Assembly: GCA_044226525.1 (NCBI GenBank)
Contig: JBGAGV010000038.1
Coordinates: 1 to 64,000 of the forward strand
Reading direction: 5' to 3'
DNA: 64,000 nt
DNA from: VFJQ01 sp044226525
GTDB lineage: Bacteria; Verrucomicrobiota; Verrucomicrobiia; Chthoniobacterales; Chthoniobacteraceae
The notes beneath the pieces are model-generated. The model made no database searches. It had not been told where the DNA came from and saw only the letters and a program-made list of their open reading frames with translations. A program made the position numbers and the translations under genes. Shown piece by piece: positions 55,804-64,000 of this stretch (positions within the stretch are counted from its first letter, which is position 1; each line of letters begins with the position of its first letter).

Positions 55804-58800
55804 ATGACGTTCCTCCTCCGTTCCGCCGCTCTCACGTTCGCGCTTGCCCTGACTTCAATTGCTGCCCGTGCAGCTTTTCCGCCGCTGGCGCTCAAGGCGA
55901 TCAATACCGGTCAGATTTATTCCCCCACCACGATCACCAATGCCGGCGACGGCTCGGGACGCCTGTTTGTCTGCGATCAGCCGGGCCTCATTTACATTAT
56001 CGAAAACGGTTCGATCCAGCCGACGCCGTTCCTCGATATCTCCGCCACGGCGGTCAATGTGGCGGATCGGAAGGTGTTTCCCCTCGGCACCGGCTATAGC
56101 GAGCGCGGCTTGCTCGGTCTCACTTTTCATCCTGGCTACGCCAACCCGTCGTCGCCGGGGTATCGGAAGTTTTATGTCAACTACATCAAGCCCTACGTGG
56201 CGGGCGTGGATCCGGGACCTTCGCAGGTAGGCGATCCGGTCGATGCCGTGTCGGTCATCGCGGAGTTTCAGGTTTCCGAAAACGATCCGAACGTCGCTGA
56301 TCCCGCTTCTGAACGCCGGTTGCTGCTCTTCACCCAGCCTCAGAGCAATCACAACGGGGGCATGGTGGAGTTTGGCCCGGAGACTGGACCTAACGGCGAG
56401 CGCTATCTTTACATCGGACAAGGCGACGGGGGCAGTCAGATGGACAACAATGCCGGTCACACCGGCGGCAGCGGCAGCCGTCCGACCGACAATCTCGGCA
56501 ACGCCCAGGACAGGACGCGCCTATTGGGAAAAATCCTGCGTGTCGATCCGCTCGGCACGAATGGCCCCGGAGGCCAATACGGCATTCCGGTCGATAACCC
56601 GTTTGTCGGTGCGGGTGGGGGAGTGCGGGAGGAGATTTACTGCTATGGCATGCGCAATCCGTGGCGCTTCTGTTTCGACAAACGGACTGGCGGAACGAAC
56701 CGCCTTTTCTGCGCCGACGTGGGAGGCGATCGCGTCGAGGAAGTGGATATCATCGTCAAGGGGGGCAACTATGGCTGGCGCTACCTCGAAGGGACGGAGA
56801 TGCCCGTTTTTTCCTCCGGTGCGCCCAGCAACCCGATGGCGGATCCCGGCGGGACGATGATCCCGCCCATCGTTCAATACGCACACCCGGGTCAGGTCGT
56901 CGGAAATCCGCCGCTACCCCAGCTCGGCCGCTCGATTACAGGTGGCTTCGTTTACCGCGGCGCGAGGATCCCGGCCTTGCGAGGCAAATACGTGTTTGGC
57001 GATTACGGCTCGACCAATGGCGCATCCGATGGACGCATGATGGGCCTCGAGGAAACCGCGCCGGGCAGCGGCGTCTTCACCCTCACGCAGGCACTGCCCA
57101 TCTTTGGGGGAAACCCGATTGTCGGTCAGCGCATTCTCACGATGGGTGAGGATGAATCGGGTGAAATCTACGTGGGTTTGAAAACGACGCCCGGTGTCCT
57201 CCAACTCGACGCGAACAATCTGCCCGCGGGCGGTATTTACCAGATCGTCGCGCAGCAACGCGTCGTCACCACCCTCACGCCTTTGCAGGACAATACGATC
57301 TTCTCCGAAGACCCCACGCTCGGGCAGAACTTCAGCGACGGTCAGGGTTACCTGCACGTCGGTCGCACCGGGCCGAATTTCGGGCCTTACAATCGCCGTG
57401 GACTGGTTGCTTTTGATGTCGCTGGCCGTGTGCCCTCGGACGCAGCGGTTCACTCTGCGTCATTCCAAATGAACCTGAACAAACAAGGCGGCAGCGCCGC
57501 GGGTTCCACCATGACGTTGCATCGGCTCACCGAGACGTGGGGCGAGGGGGCTTCGGCGAATCCAAACGGTGGGTTCGGCGCGCAGGCCGCTACTTCCGAT
57601 GCGACCTGGGCGTATCGGTTCTTCAGCAGTGCCACGTGGACGACGCCAGGCGGGAGCTTCGATCCGACTCCCTCGGCCAGCCTTGTTATCGGTAATGTCG
57701 GGCTTCAAACGTGGACTTCAGCGGCGATGCTCTCCGACGTCCAAAGCTGGCTGACTAATCCCCCGAGCAATGCGGGATGGCTTTTGAAAGGCGACGAAAC
57801 CAATCTCGTCACTGCCTGCCAGTTCGACAGCGGTGAACAGGGTTCCTCGCCGCCAAAGTTGATCGTCGATTATGATACGGCTTACTCGTCCGCTTCGATC
57901 GCCAGCCCGGACGATATTGTTGTCGAGGCGACTGGCGGAAGTGGTGCGGTCGTGACCTACTCCGCCGCGGCGTTTGACTATTTCGGCGGCCCGCTGAGTT
58001 TCACCTCGGACCGGGCCAGCGGCAGCACGTTCCCGTTGGGAACGACGACGGTCACTCTCTCGTGCAACGATGGCCTCGGCAATGTGGCCATGTCTTCTTT
58101 CACCGTCACGGTGCAGGACACGACCAAGCCGACCATCGGCGGGAGGTTCCCCTCGCGCACCACCAGTGTCACCACCGTTCCCGACTACACTTCGCTGCCG
58201 AGCACGTCGGATCTCGTCGGCCCCGTCAACGTTACGCAAAGCCCCGCGCCGGGGAGTGCGCTCGCGCTCGGGCCGACCGTCATCACACTTACCGCGCATG
58301 ACGGTGCGGACAATCAGGCCAGCCTGCACTGCACGCTTACGCGCTACCCGGCAGACCCGGACCACCAGGCAAAGTTCAGCACCGGAGGCGCGGTGCCGGG
58401 GGCTGGCTCGATGGGAGGAGCTCCGGCAAATGCGACTTTCAAGAGCTTCGGCGTGCCGGCGATCAACGATGCTGGGGAGCTTGCATTTTTCGCGCGCTGG
58501 GTCAGTCCCGAGGGATCCGGCTCGGGTATTTTCGCGGGCAATCCAGCTGTGCTGGTGGCGAAAGCGGGCGATCTCGCGCCGGGCGCCGAGCCGGCGAAAT
58601 TCGCCACCTTCACCGATCCGGTCCTTGATGCCGAGGGCCACGTCGCCTTTCTCGCCACGCTTTCGGGGGCAAGCAGAACAACTAACAGCGTCGTGGCGAC
58701 CAACGCCTTCAACAGCACGCTCGCGGTCGTGGCACGGACGGGTTCTCTGGTTTCGACCGGAGGGCCAAAATTCAGGGCATTTCGCGAAGTTTCGCTCGTC

Positions 58801-59820
58801 GAAGGAGAACTCCTTCTGACCGCGACGCTCTCCGGCGGCACGCCTGCCGCGCGCAAAACCACCGACGCGGTCGGGTTCCGCATTGCCAATCCTGGCAACG
58901 CGCCGGAGCTGGTCGTGCGGGAGGGTGATCCCTTCGGCTTAGCGAAGGTGAAAACGTTCAAGTTGCTCCCGGTCGTGACGGGCTCGCCCGGACAGAATCG
59001 CGGTCACAACCCGGGCACGGCGAGTTTTCTCGTGCTGCTGACCGATCGCACGCAGGCGCTGGTGGATAGCACTGGCGGCGTGCTGACCGACTTCGCAGCC
59101 ACGGGCGACACCACCGGCGGGACCGTGCTTCCCGATGCAACCTTCAAGGCCTTTGGCCCTGTTTCGACTGACCTGATCCATACGACCTTTGCCGCTACGT
59201 TGAATGTGGGCGTCGGCGGTGTGACGGCCGACAAGGGGAGTGCGATCTTTCTCGGCACCGGCACGACCTTCGAACCGGTCGCGCAGCAAGGCCTGCCAGC
59301 CGCGGATCTGAATACCTTCACGTTCAAGAGCTTCCTCGATCCCGTGCTCGCGCCGGGCAAGCCCGCCGTCGCCTTCCCCGCCCGGCTCAAAGGCGCAGGC
59401 GTGCGTGCCACGAACGACATGGCCATCTTCTATCGCCCCGATGGCGGCACTTTGCGGAGTGTGGCGCGCGAAAGCGATCATCCCCCCGGCACGCTGACGG
59501 GTGTGAAATGGAAGAGCTTTGTCTCCCTCGTGCTACCTGCGGGCGACACTGGCCCGATCTTCCATGCACTCCTCAGCGGCGCCGGGGTAAGGGCGAGCAA
59601 CAACGCTGGTGTCTGGGCAGTGAATACGAACGACCAGGTCGTCCTGCTCTTCCGCAAAGGCGATCCTGTCGATGGGCGTGCGCTGAAGAATTTCGCCGTT
59701 CTCAATGCTGCCCGCGGCAGCACCGGCACGACCCGCACCTTTAACCAGGCCGCACTGGTTGTCTGGCGCGCCGACTTCGCGGGGGGACAATCGTCCATCG
59801 TGGTCACCTCCGTGCCGTAG
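55804..59820 (+). CDS. Large secreted glucose/sorbosone-dehydrogenase-like protein
   Basis: 1338 residues with a signal peptide (FLLRSAALTFALALTSIAARA). Residues about 30-480 form the GSDH beta-propeller (GYSERGLLGLTFHPGY, SNHNGGMVEFGP, YLYIGQGDGG, YGMRNPWRFCFD, CADVGGDRVEEVDIIVKGGNYGWRYLEG). Residues about 495-690 match a DNRLRE/CBM96 pattern (GLVAFDVAGRV, GWLLKGDETN). About 700-780 is a HYR-type domain. The last 450 residues are repeats of NATFKSFGVPAINDAGELAFFAR type, resembling DUF7453 repeats. PQQ-dependent sugar oxidation at the surface is possible, but the PQQ ligands were not verified. Confidence 0.85.
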   Translation: MTFLLRSAALTFALALTSIAARAAFPPLALKAINTGQIYSPTTITNAGDGSGRLFVCDQPGLIYIIENGSIQPTPFLDISATAVNVADRKVFPLGTGYSERGLLGLTFHPGYANPSSPGYRKFYVNYIKPYVAGVDPGPSQVGDPVDAVSVIAEFQVSENDPNVADPASERRLLLFTQPQSNHNGGMVEFGPETGPNGERYLYIGQGDGGSQMDNNAGHTGGSGSRPTDNLGNAQDRTRLLGKILRVDPLGTNGPGGQYGIPVDNPFVGAGGGVREEIYCYGMRNPWRFCFDKRTGGTNRLFCADVGGDRVEEVDIIVKGGNYGWRYLEGTEMPVFSSGAPSNPMADPGGTMIPPIVQYAHPGQVVGNPPLPQLGRSITGGFVYRGARIPALRGKYVFGDYGSTNGASDGRMMGLEETAPGSGVFTLTQALPIFGGNPIVGQRILTMGEDESGEIYVGLKTTPGVLQLDANNLPAGGIYQIVAQQRVVTTLTPLQDNTIFSEDPTLGQNFSDGQGYLHVGRTGPNFGPYNRRGLVAFDVAGRVPSDAAVHSASFQMNLNKQGGSAAGSTMTLHRLTETWGEGASANPNGGFGAQAATSDATWAYRFFSSATWTTPGGSFDPTPSASLVIGNVGLQTWTSAAMLSDVQSWLTNPPSNAGWLLKGDETNLVTACQFDSGEQGSSPPKLIVDYDTAYSSASIASPDDIVVEATGGSGAVVTYSAAAFDYFGGPLSFTSDRASGSTFPLGTTTVTLSCNDGLGNVAMSSFTVTVQDTTKPTIGGRFPSRTTSVTTVPDYTSLPSTSDLVGPVNVTQSPAPGSALALGPTVITLTAHDGADNQASLHCTLTRYPADPDHQAKFSTGGAVPGAGSMGGAPANATFKSFGVPAINDAGELAFFARWVSPEGSGSGIFAGNPAVLVAKAGDLAPGAEPAKFATFTDPVLDAEGHVAFLATLSGASRTTNSVVATNAFNSTLAVVARTGSLVSTGGPKFRAFREVSLVEGELLLTATLSGGTPAARKTTDAVGFRIANPGNAPELVVREGDPFGLAKVKTFKLLPVVTGSPGQNRGHNPGTASFLVLLTDRTQALVDSTGGVLTDFAATGDTTGGTVLPDATFKAFGPVSTDLIHTTFAATLNVGVGGVTADKGSAIFLGTGTTFEPVAQQGLPAADLNTFTFKSFLDPVLAPGKPAVAFPARLKGAGVRATNDMAIFYRPDGGTLRSVARESDHPPGTLTGVKWKSFVSLVLPAGDTGPIFHALLSGAGVRASNNAGVWAVNTNDQVVLLFRKGDPVDGRALKNFAVLNAARGSTGTTRTFNQAALVVWRADFAGGQSSIVVTSVP

Positions 59821-59841
59821 GGATTGCGCCGAACTCACTCG

Positions 59842-61176
59842 ATGACTACGAAGCGCACCATGCGACGCACGTTGTTCCCTCTTGCCCTTGCTTTCGCCGC
59901 CACCGCTCTCGCCGGTGTTCCTCCCGAATTTGCCCGGCAGGTCGATGCGGAATATGCGTCGCTCGATGCGCTCTACTGCGAGCTTCACGCTGCGCCGGAG
60001 CTTTCGCTGCACGAGGTGAAATCCGCCGCGCGCATGGCCACCGAGGTGCGGGCTCTCGGCTGGGAAGTGACAGAGAAGATCGGCGGAAATGGTGTGGTGG
60101 CGGTGCTCAAAAATGGACCCGGCCCAACGATTCTCGTGCGCGCCGATATGGACGCGCTACCCGTGCGGGAAATGACCGGCGTCTCCTACGCCAGCAAGGT
60201 AACGGTGAAGGATCCCTCCGGAGCCAGCGTGCCCGTGATGCATGCCTGTGGGCACGATGTCCACATGACCTGCTGGGTCGGCGCCGCGCGTGTGCTTACG
60301 AAATTGCGGGACCGATGGAAAGGGACGCTCGTCTTCGTCGCTCAACCGGCGGAAGAGGTTGGCGGAGGTTCCGAGCCGATGCTAGCCGACGGGCTTTACT
60401 CGCGCTTTCCGCTGCCGAACTACGCGCTCGCGTTGCACGTGAATTCCGACCTGCCGGCCGGTGTCATCGGCTGGCATGAGGGGCCGCAATCCGCGAACGT
60501 GGATAGCATCGACATTCTCGTCCACGGGATCGGCGGCCACGGCGCGCAGCCGCAGAGCACGAAGGATCCGATCGTGCTCGCCGCGCAAATCGTCCTCGCG
60601 CTGCAGACCATCGACAGCCGCGAGATTCATCCGCTGGAGCCGGTCGTGGTTACCGTGGGCTCGATTCACGGCGGGACGAAGCACAACATCATTCCTGACT
60701 CCGTGAAGCTGCAACTTACCGTGCGCACCTTCACCGATGAGGTGCGGCAGAAGGTTCTCGCTGCCATCAAACGCATCGCACGGGGCCAGGCTATCGCTGC
60801 CGGTCTGCCCGAGGGACTCATGCCCGAGGTAAAGGCGGCGGAGCATTACACCCCCGTCGTCGTGAACGACCCGCCACTCACGCGCCGGCTGAACGGCGTA
60901 TTCCGCGAACTTTTCGGCGAGGAGCGTGTCCGCGAACGCCCCGCCACCATGGGTGGCGAAGACTTCAGTCGCTATGGTCGCACCGAGCACAAGATCCCGA
61001 TTTGCATGTTCTCCGTCGGGACGGTCGATCCGAAAAAGGTCGAGGAAGCCAAACAACGCGAAGAGCCGCTCCCGTCGCTGCATTCGCCCTTCTACGCCCC
61101 CGAACGTGAGCCTTCGATCAAGACGGGAGTCGCCGCGATGACCGCCGCCGTCCTCGACTTGCTCGGGGGCAAATAA
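59842..61176 (+). CDS. M20D amidohydrolase (hippurate-hydrolase/IAA-amino-acid-hydrolase-like)
   Basis: 444 residues with a signal peptide (RRTLFPLALAFAATALAG); an alternative ATG is at 59860. The metal site residues are in RADMDALPV, MHACGHDVHMT, QPAEEVGGGSEPML and TMGGEDFSRY. The dimerisation domain starts GIGGHGAQPQSTKDPI. M20D enzymes hydrolyse N-acyl amino acids. It is 21 bases after the large propeller gene and may be its operon partner. An element related to 45081-45176 follows. Confidence 0.92.
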   Translation: MTTKRTMRRTLFPLALAFAATALAGVPPEFARQVDAEYASLDALYCELHAAPELSLHEVKSAARMATEVRALGWEVTEKIGGNGVVAVLKNGPGPTILVRADMDALPVREMTGVSYASKVTVKDPSGASVPVMHACGHDVHMTCWVGAARVLTKLRDRWKGTLVFVAQPAEEVGGGSEPMLADGLYSRFPLPNYALALHVNSDLPAGVIGWHEGPQSANVDSIDILVHGIGGHGAQPQSTKDPIVLAAQIVLALQTIDSREIHPLEPVVVTVGSIHGGTKHNIIPDSVKLQLTVRTFTDEVRQKVLAAIKRIARGQAIAAGLPEGLMPEVKAAEHYTPVVVNDPPLTRRLNGVFRELFGEERVRERPATMGGEDFSRYGRTEHKIPICMFSVGTVDPKKVEEAKQREEPLPSLHSPFYAPEREPSIKTGVAAMTAAVLDLLGGK

Positions 61177-61185
61177 CGCTGGGTG

Positions 61186-61232
61186 TGCAGCCTTTCAGCG
61201 GCGGAAAGGCCGTAGGAAACGCGGCTCCGGTA
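61186..61232. repeat. Possible member of the inverted-repeat element family
   Basis: GGTGTGCAG..., GGAAAGGC and AGGAAAC blocks match the left half of 45081-45176 only weakly (16 of 22 over the core). It lies downstream of the amidohydrolase. Confidence 0.3.
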
Positions 61233-61400
61233 GGGAGTCGTTCGCACAATCCAAGGCTGGCCGCCCGCGCTCATCACTCCTTTGTGTGTCTGCGCGGTCG
61301 TTAAATTTCCGGATGAAACGGGAGCGAGCAGTAGGGCCTGAACTTTGCGCTCTAATAAACTTCTCGTGCCGGAATTTCATATGCCGTAGCCTTTTCATAT

Positions 61401-62201
61401 ATGAAATCTCTCTCCCGTTCCGCCCCGCGCGGTGAATCCGCGGAAGCCTCTCTTCAGGTGCCCGCCCTGCAACGGGGACTCGCCCTGCTCGAGCATCTTG
61501 CCGCGCTTCCGGGCGGCGCCACGCTCTCGGAACTGGGAGCGGCTTTGAACCTTTCTCCCACCTCCGTTTTTCGCCTTGCCGGTGCGCTCGAAGAACTCGG
61601 TTACCTCCAGCGCGATGAGAAGACCAAGCGCTTTGTCGTCACGCAAAAGCTCCTCCTCCTCGGCCAACCACATTCCGGCAACCGGAGCCTCGTCGAGTGC
61701 GCGGTCGAGCCGATGCGTCGCGTTCTCGCCGCGACTGGCGAGACCACCCAACTTTGCTGCCACACCGAGGGATTCTGTGTGGTGATCGAGCAATTGCCCG
61801 CGCTGCACCCGTTCAAATACATCGTCGATCTCGGCTCGCGTCCTCCCGCGCACTGCTGCGCGCCGGGCAAGGCAATGCTCGCCTTCCTGCCGGAGGATGA
61901 ACTCGAGGCGATTTTGCCGCGCATTCGTTTCGAGCGTCACACCGCGCATACGATTACCAATCGCCGCGCTCTCCTGGTCGAACTGGAACGCATTCGTGCC
62001 TGCGGTTACGGTCTTGATCGCGGCGAGCACTTCGACGGCATCCACTGTGTTGCCGCGCCGTTGCTCGATCGCCACGGTCACGCCATCGCCGCCATCACGA
62101 TCGCGGGCCCGGCGACGCGAATTCCCGAGAGCCGGTTTGAAGAAATCGGTCATCTCATCATCGACGCTGCGAACGACGCGACGCGCCGCTTCCAACAATA
62201 A
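61401..62201 (+). CDS. IclR-family transcriptional regulator
   Basis: 266 residues. A winged helix (LEHLAALPGGATLSELGAALNLSPTSVFRLAGALEELGYLQRDE) is followed by the IclR effector domain (VECAVEPMRRVLAATGETTQLCCHTEGFCVVIEQL, LGSRPPAHCCAPGKAMLAFLPED, GYGLDRGEHFDGIHCVAAPLLDRHG). It starts at the ATG just after TCATAT. The next gene starts seven bases after its stop, so it probably controls that cytochrome or a linked substrate pathway. The effector is unknown. Confidence 0.93.
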   Translation: MKSLSRSAPRGESAEASLQVPALQRGLALLEHLAALPGGATLSELGAALNLSPTSVFRLAGALEELGYLQRDEKTKRFVVTQKLLLLGQPHSGNRSLVECAVEPMRRVLAATGETTQLCCHTEGFCVVIEQLPALHPFKYIVDLGSRPPAHCCAPGKAMLAFLPEDELEAILPRIRFERHTAHTITNRRALLVELERIRACGYGLDRGEHFDGIHCVAAPLLDRHGHAIAAITIAGPATRIPESRFEEIGHLIIDAANDATRRFQQ

Positions 62202-62207
62202 ACTGCG

Positions 62208-64000
62208 ATGCGCCGCTTCACCGCCTTCCTGCTTCTTACTGGTGTGGCCTTCGCTGCCGAGGCTCCGATCTCGCCCGAGGCGCTGGAGTTTTTCGAAACG
62301 AAGATCCGACCGGTGCTGGCCTCGGAATGCTACCAGTGCCACGACGCGAAAAAGACCAAGGGCGGTCTGCGACTCGACTATCGTGACGGGTGGAAGAAGG
62401 GCGGCGACAGCGGCGATGCGATTATCCCCGGCGATGCGAAGAAGAGCCTCTTCATTCAGTCGATCCGGCATGAAGACCCGGACCTTAAGATGCCTGACAA
62501 GTCGCCGAAGCTCGACGAACGCATCATCGCCGATTTCGAGAAATGGGTGAACATGGGCGCACCCGATCCGCGCGATCAGCCGCCCGATCCGAACGCCAAG
62601 CCCGCGTGGAAGGACCTCCTCGCCACGCGCCGCCTGTGGTGGAGCCTTCAGCCGGTCACCAAGCCGGAGCTGCCGGCGGTGAAAAACGCCGCCTGGTCCG
62701 CGAACCCGATCGACCGCTTTCTCCTCGCGAAGCTCGAAGCCCGCGGCCTGGCGCCCGCTGAACCCGCCGATCCGCGCACGTTCATTCGTCGGCTGACGTT
62801 CACTCTCATCGGCCTGCCGCCAACGCCGGAGGAAGTGGAGGCGTTCGTTGCGGAATCCGACAAAGATCGGCCGTCCGCCATCGATCACGCGACGACGCGG
62901 CTCCTCGCCTCGCCGCACTTCGGTGAACACTGGGGCCGCCACTGGCTCGACCTGATGCGCTATGCCGAGACACATGGCAGCGAAGGCGATCCGGAGATTC
63001 GCGACGCGTGGCGTTACCGCGATTACATCATCCGCGCGTTTAACGACGATGTGCCGGTCGATCAGCTCATCCGAGAGCACATCGCCGGGGATTTGCTGCC
63101 GAAGCAGCGGATGAATCCTGACGGATTCAGCGAATCGATCCTTGGCACGGCCAACCTGCGGCTCGTCGAGCATGGGTTCCAACCCATCGATACGCTCGAT
63201 GACCAGGTGAAGGCGATCGACAACCAGATCGACGTGGTAAGCAAGGCGTTTCAAGGCCTCACCATTTCGTGCGCGCGTTGCCACGATCACAAATTCGACG
63301 CCGTCAGCCAGCACGACTACTATGCGCTCTATAGCATCTTCGCGAGCGTGCGCCCGGCGCAGGTGACGATCGATTCTCCCGAGTTGCAGGCAAAGAATCG
63401 CAGCGCTCTCGAGAAGTTGCACGGGCAGATCAAAGCCGGGCTGGCCGAGGCGTGGCTGGCCGAGGCGAGCAAGCTTGGCGAGCGTCTGCTCAACGAAGCA
63501 AAGCGCGTGGACGACGCCCGCAACGCTGTGGCGCAAATCGAGGAAGTCGAAAAAAGGATCGCCGACCTCGAGTGGAGCGCGCGGCGCAAAATCAACGCTT
63601 CCGCCGAGGCGGCTCCGGTGAAATCTACCGTGGCCCCGATCGCCGTCTGGGCATTCGAGGGCGACGCGCACGATTCACTGGGGCATCTGGATGGCCAGCT
63701 CGAGGGTGGCGCTGAGGTTCTGAATGGACGGCTCGTGCTCAATGGGAAGGGCGCCTACTTCCATACGGAGGGTCTGCCGGTGTCGCTCACGGCCAAGACG
63801 CTCGAAGCGTGGGTTTCGCCGGGGACGCTCGATCAGCGGGGCGGGGGAGTCATTTCCTTGGAAACGACGCGCGAGCATGGCTTCGACGCGATTGTCTTTG
63901 CGGAGAAAGATGCGCGCCAATGGGTGCCGGGGAGCAATTTTTTCAAGCGCAGCGAACGTCTCAATGCTCCCGAGGAAACGGCGAAGCCGGGTGAGTTTGT
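62208..64000 (+). CDS. Planctomycete-type cytochrome/DUF1549 protein with LamG-like insert (partial)
   Basis: At least 597 residues, open at the window edge. A signal peptide (RRFTAFLLLTGVAFAAEA) precedes a PSCyt1 heme site, SECYQCHDAKKTKGGLRLDYR. DUF1549 follows: PIDRFLLAKLEARGLAPAEPADPRTFIRRLTF...GLPPTPEEV, HWGRHWLDLMRYAETHGSEGDPE and SCARCHDHKFDAVSQHDYYALYSI. A coiled-coil region then leads to a concanavalin/LamG-like fold (APIAVWAFEGDAHDSLG, LEAWVSPGTLDQRGGGVISLET). It starts seven bases after iclR. The DUF1553 part is beyond the window. Confidence 0.93.
   Translation, partial: MRRFTAFLLLTGVAFAAEAPISPEALEFFETKIRPVLASECYQCHDAKKTKGGLRLDYRDGWKKGGDSGDAIIPGDAKKSLFIQSIRHEDPDLKMPDKSPKLDERIIADFEKWVNMGAPDPRDQPPDPNAKPAWKDLLATRRLWWSLQPVTKPELPAVKNAAWSANPIDRFLLAKLEARGLAPAEPADPRTFIRRLTFTLIGLPPTPEEVEAFVAESDKDRPSAIDHATTRLLASPHFGEHWGRHWLDLMRYAETHGSEGDPEIRDAWRYRDYIIRAFNDDVPVDQLIREHIAGDLLPKQRMNPDGFSESILGTANLRLVEHGFQPIDTLDDQVKAIDNQIDVVSKAFQGLTISCARCHDHKFDAVSQHDYYALYSIFASVRPAQVTIDSPELQAKNRSALEKLHGQIKAGLAEAWLAEASKLGERLLNEAKRVDDARNAVAQIEEVEKRIADLEWSARRKINASAEAAPVKSTVAPIAVWAFEGDAHDSLGHLDGQLEGGAEVLNGRLVLNGKGAYFHTEGLPVSLTAKTLEAWVSPGTLDQRGGGVISLETTREHGFDAIVFAEKDARQWVPGSNFFKRSERLNAPEETAKPGEF

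Noticed and set aside
52802..55807. A plus-strand open frame of about 1000 codons
   Set aside because: It is the antisense of the DUF1549/DUF1553 cytochrome gene and shows no domain of its own.

Overview
The window is high-GC bacterial chromosome that most likely comes from a Verrucomicrobiota member (PVC superphylum; an order such as Chthoniobacterales is plausible but not shown). The evidence is the gene families: a giant signal-peptide protein with a Piru_Ver-type N-terminus, HEAT-like repeats and a C-terminal CxxCH heme site; two planctomycete-type cytochrome/DUF1549/DUF1553 proteins; DUF1501; ThuA; an N-terminal LEPR-like LESRIAPA motif; a PEP-CTERM tail; and several secreted FG-GAP or glucose/sorbosone-dehydrogenase-like proteins. 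No rRNA, tRNA, CRISPR array or intact insertion sequence was seen.

Layout: 1-1.6 kb has the 3' end of an integron-type tyrosine recombinase, with a palindrome-rich in-frame insertion just after the catalytic Tyr, then a small DUF3486-like gene. 1.6-5.7 kb has the giant heme protein and a small outer-membrane barrel. 5.8-9.5 kb is a pilin-like/minor-pseudopilin cluster. 9.5-12.8 kb has a HAD phosphatase, a lipocalin and three unrecognised membrane or secreted proteins. 12.9-16.8 kb is a compact hen1-pnkp RNA-repair operon. 16.9-22.1 kb has pyruvate phosphate dikinase, a single-PUR-domain protein, an HPr-like protein, a double universal stress protein and a second HAD enzyme. 22.3-29 kb has an FG-GAP protein, a secreted protein, a TolB-like/M28/PDZ peptidase and an orphan histidine kinase. 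29.1-34.2 kb has a Fur-family regulator, a RodZ-like protein, FtsK and two single-domain response regulators.

34.5-43.3 kb has a tandemly duplicated outer-membrane protein, a thioredoxin-like ferredoxin, an APH-like kinase, a transglutaminase-like protein, a class IV aminotransferase, an NtrC-type activator whose phospho-acceptor Asp is Glu, UppS and PurA. 43.5-48.8 kb has a PEP-CTERM protein, a LEPR-type surface protein, TlyA and an acyl carrier protein. 48.8-61.2 kb is a secreted-enzyme region: a lysyl-oxidase-like protein that keeps both cofactor residues, ThuA, a translationally coupled DUF1553/DUF1501 pair, a 1338-residue sorbosone-dehydrogenase-like protein and an M20D amidohydrolase. 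It ends with an IclR regulator just upstream of a second planctomycete-type cytochrome that runs off the window.

The best-defined functional module is the Hen1-Pnkp RNA-repair pair, a known system. I found no clearly new multi-gene system. The most unusual items are the palindrome insertion in the integrase, the lysyl oxidase homologue, the duplicated barrel protein, the Glu-for-Asp NtrC receiver, a family of imperfect inverted-repeat elements at gene 3' ends, and a CGAACCAA leader motif before four unrelated genes.
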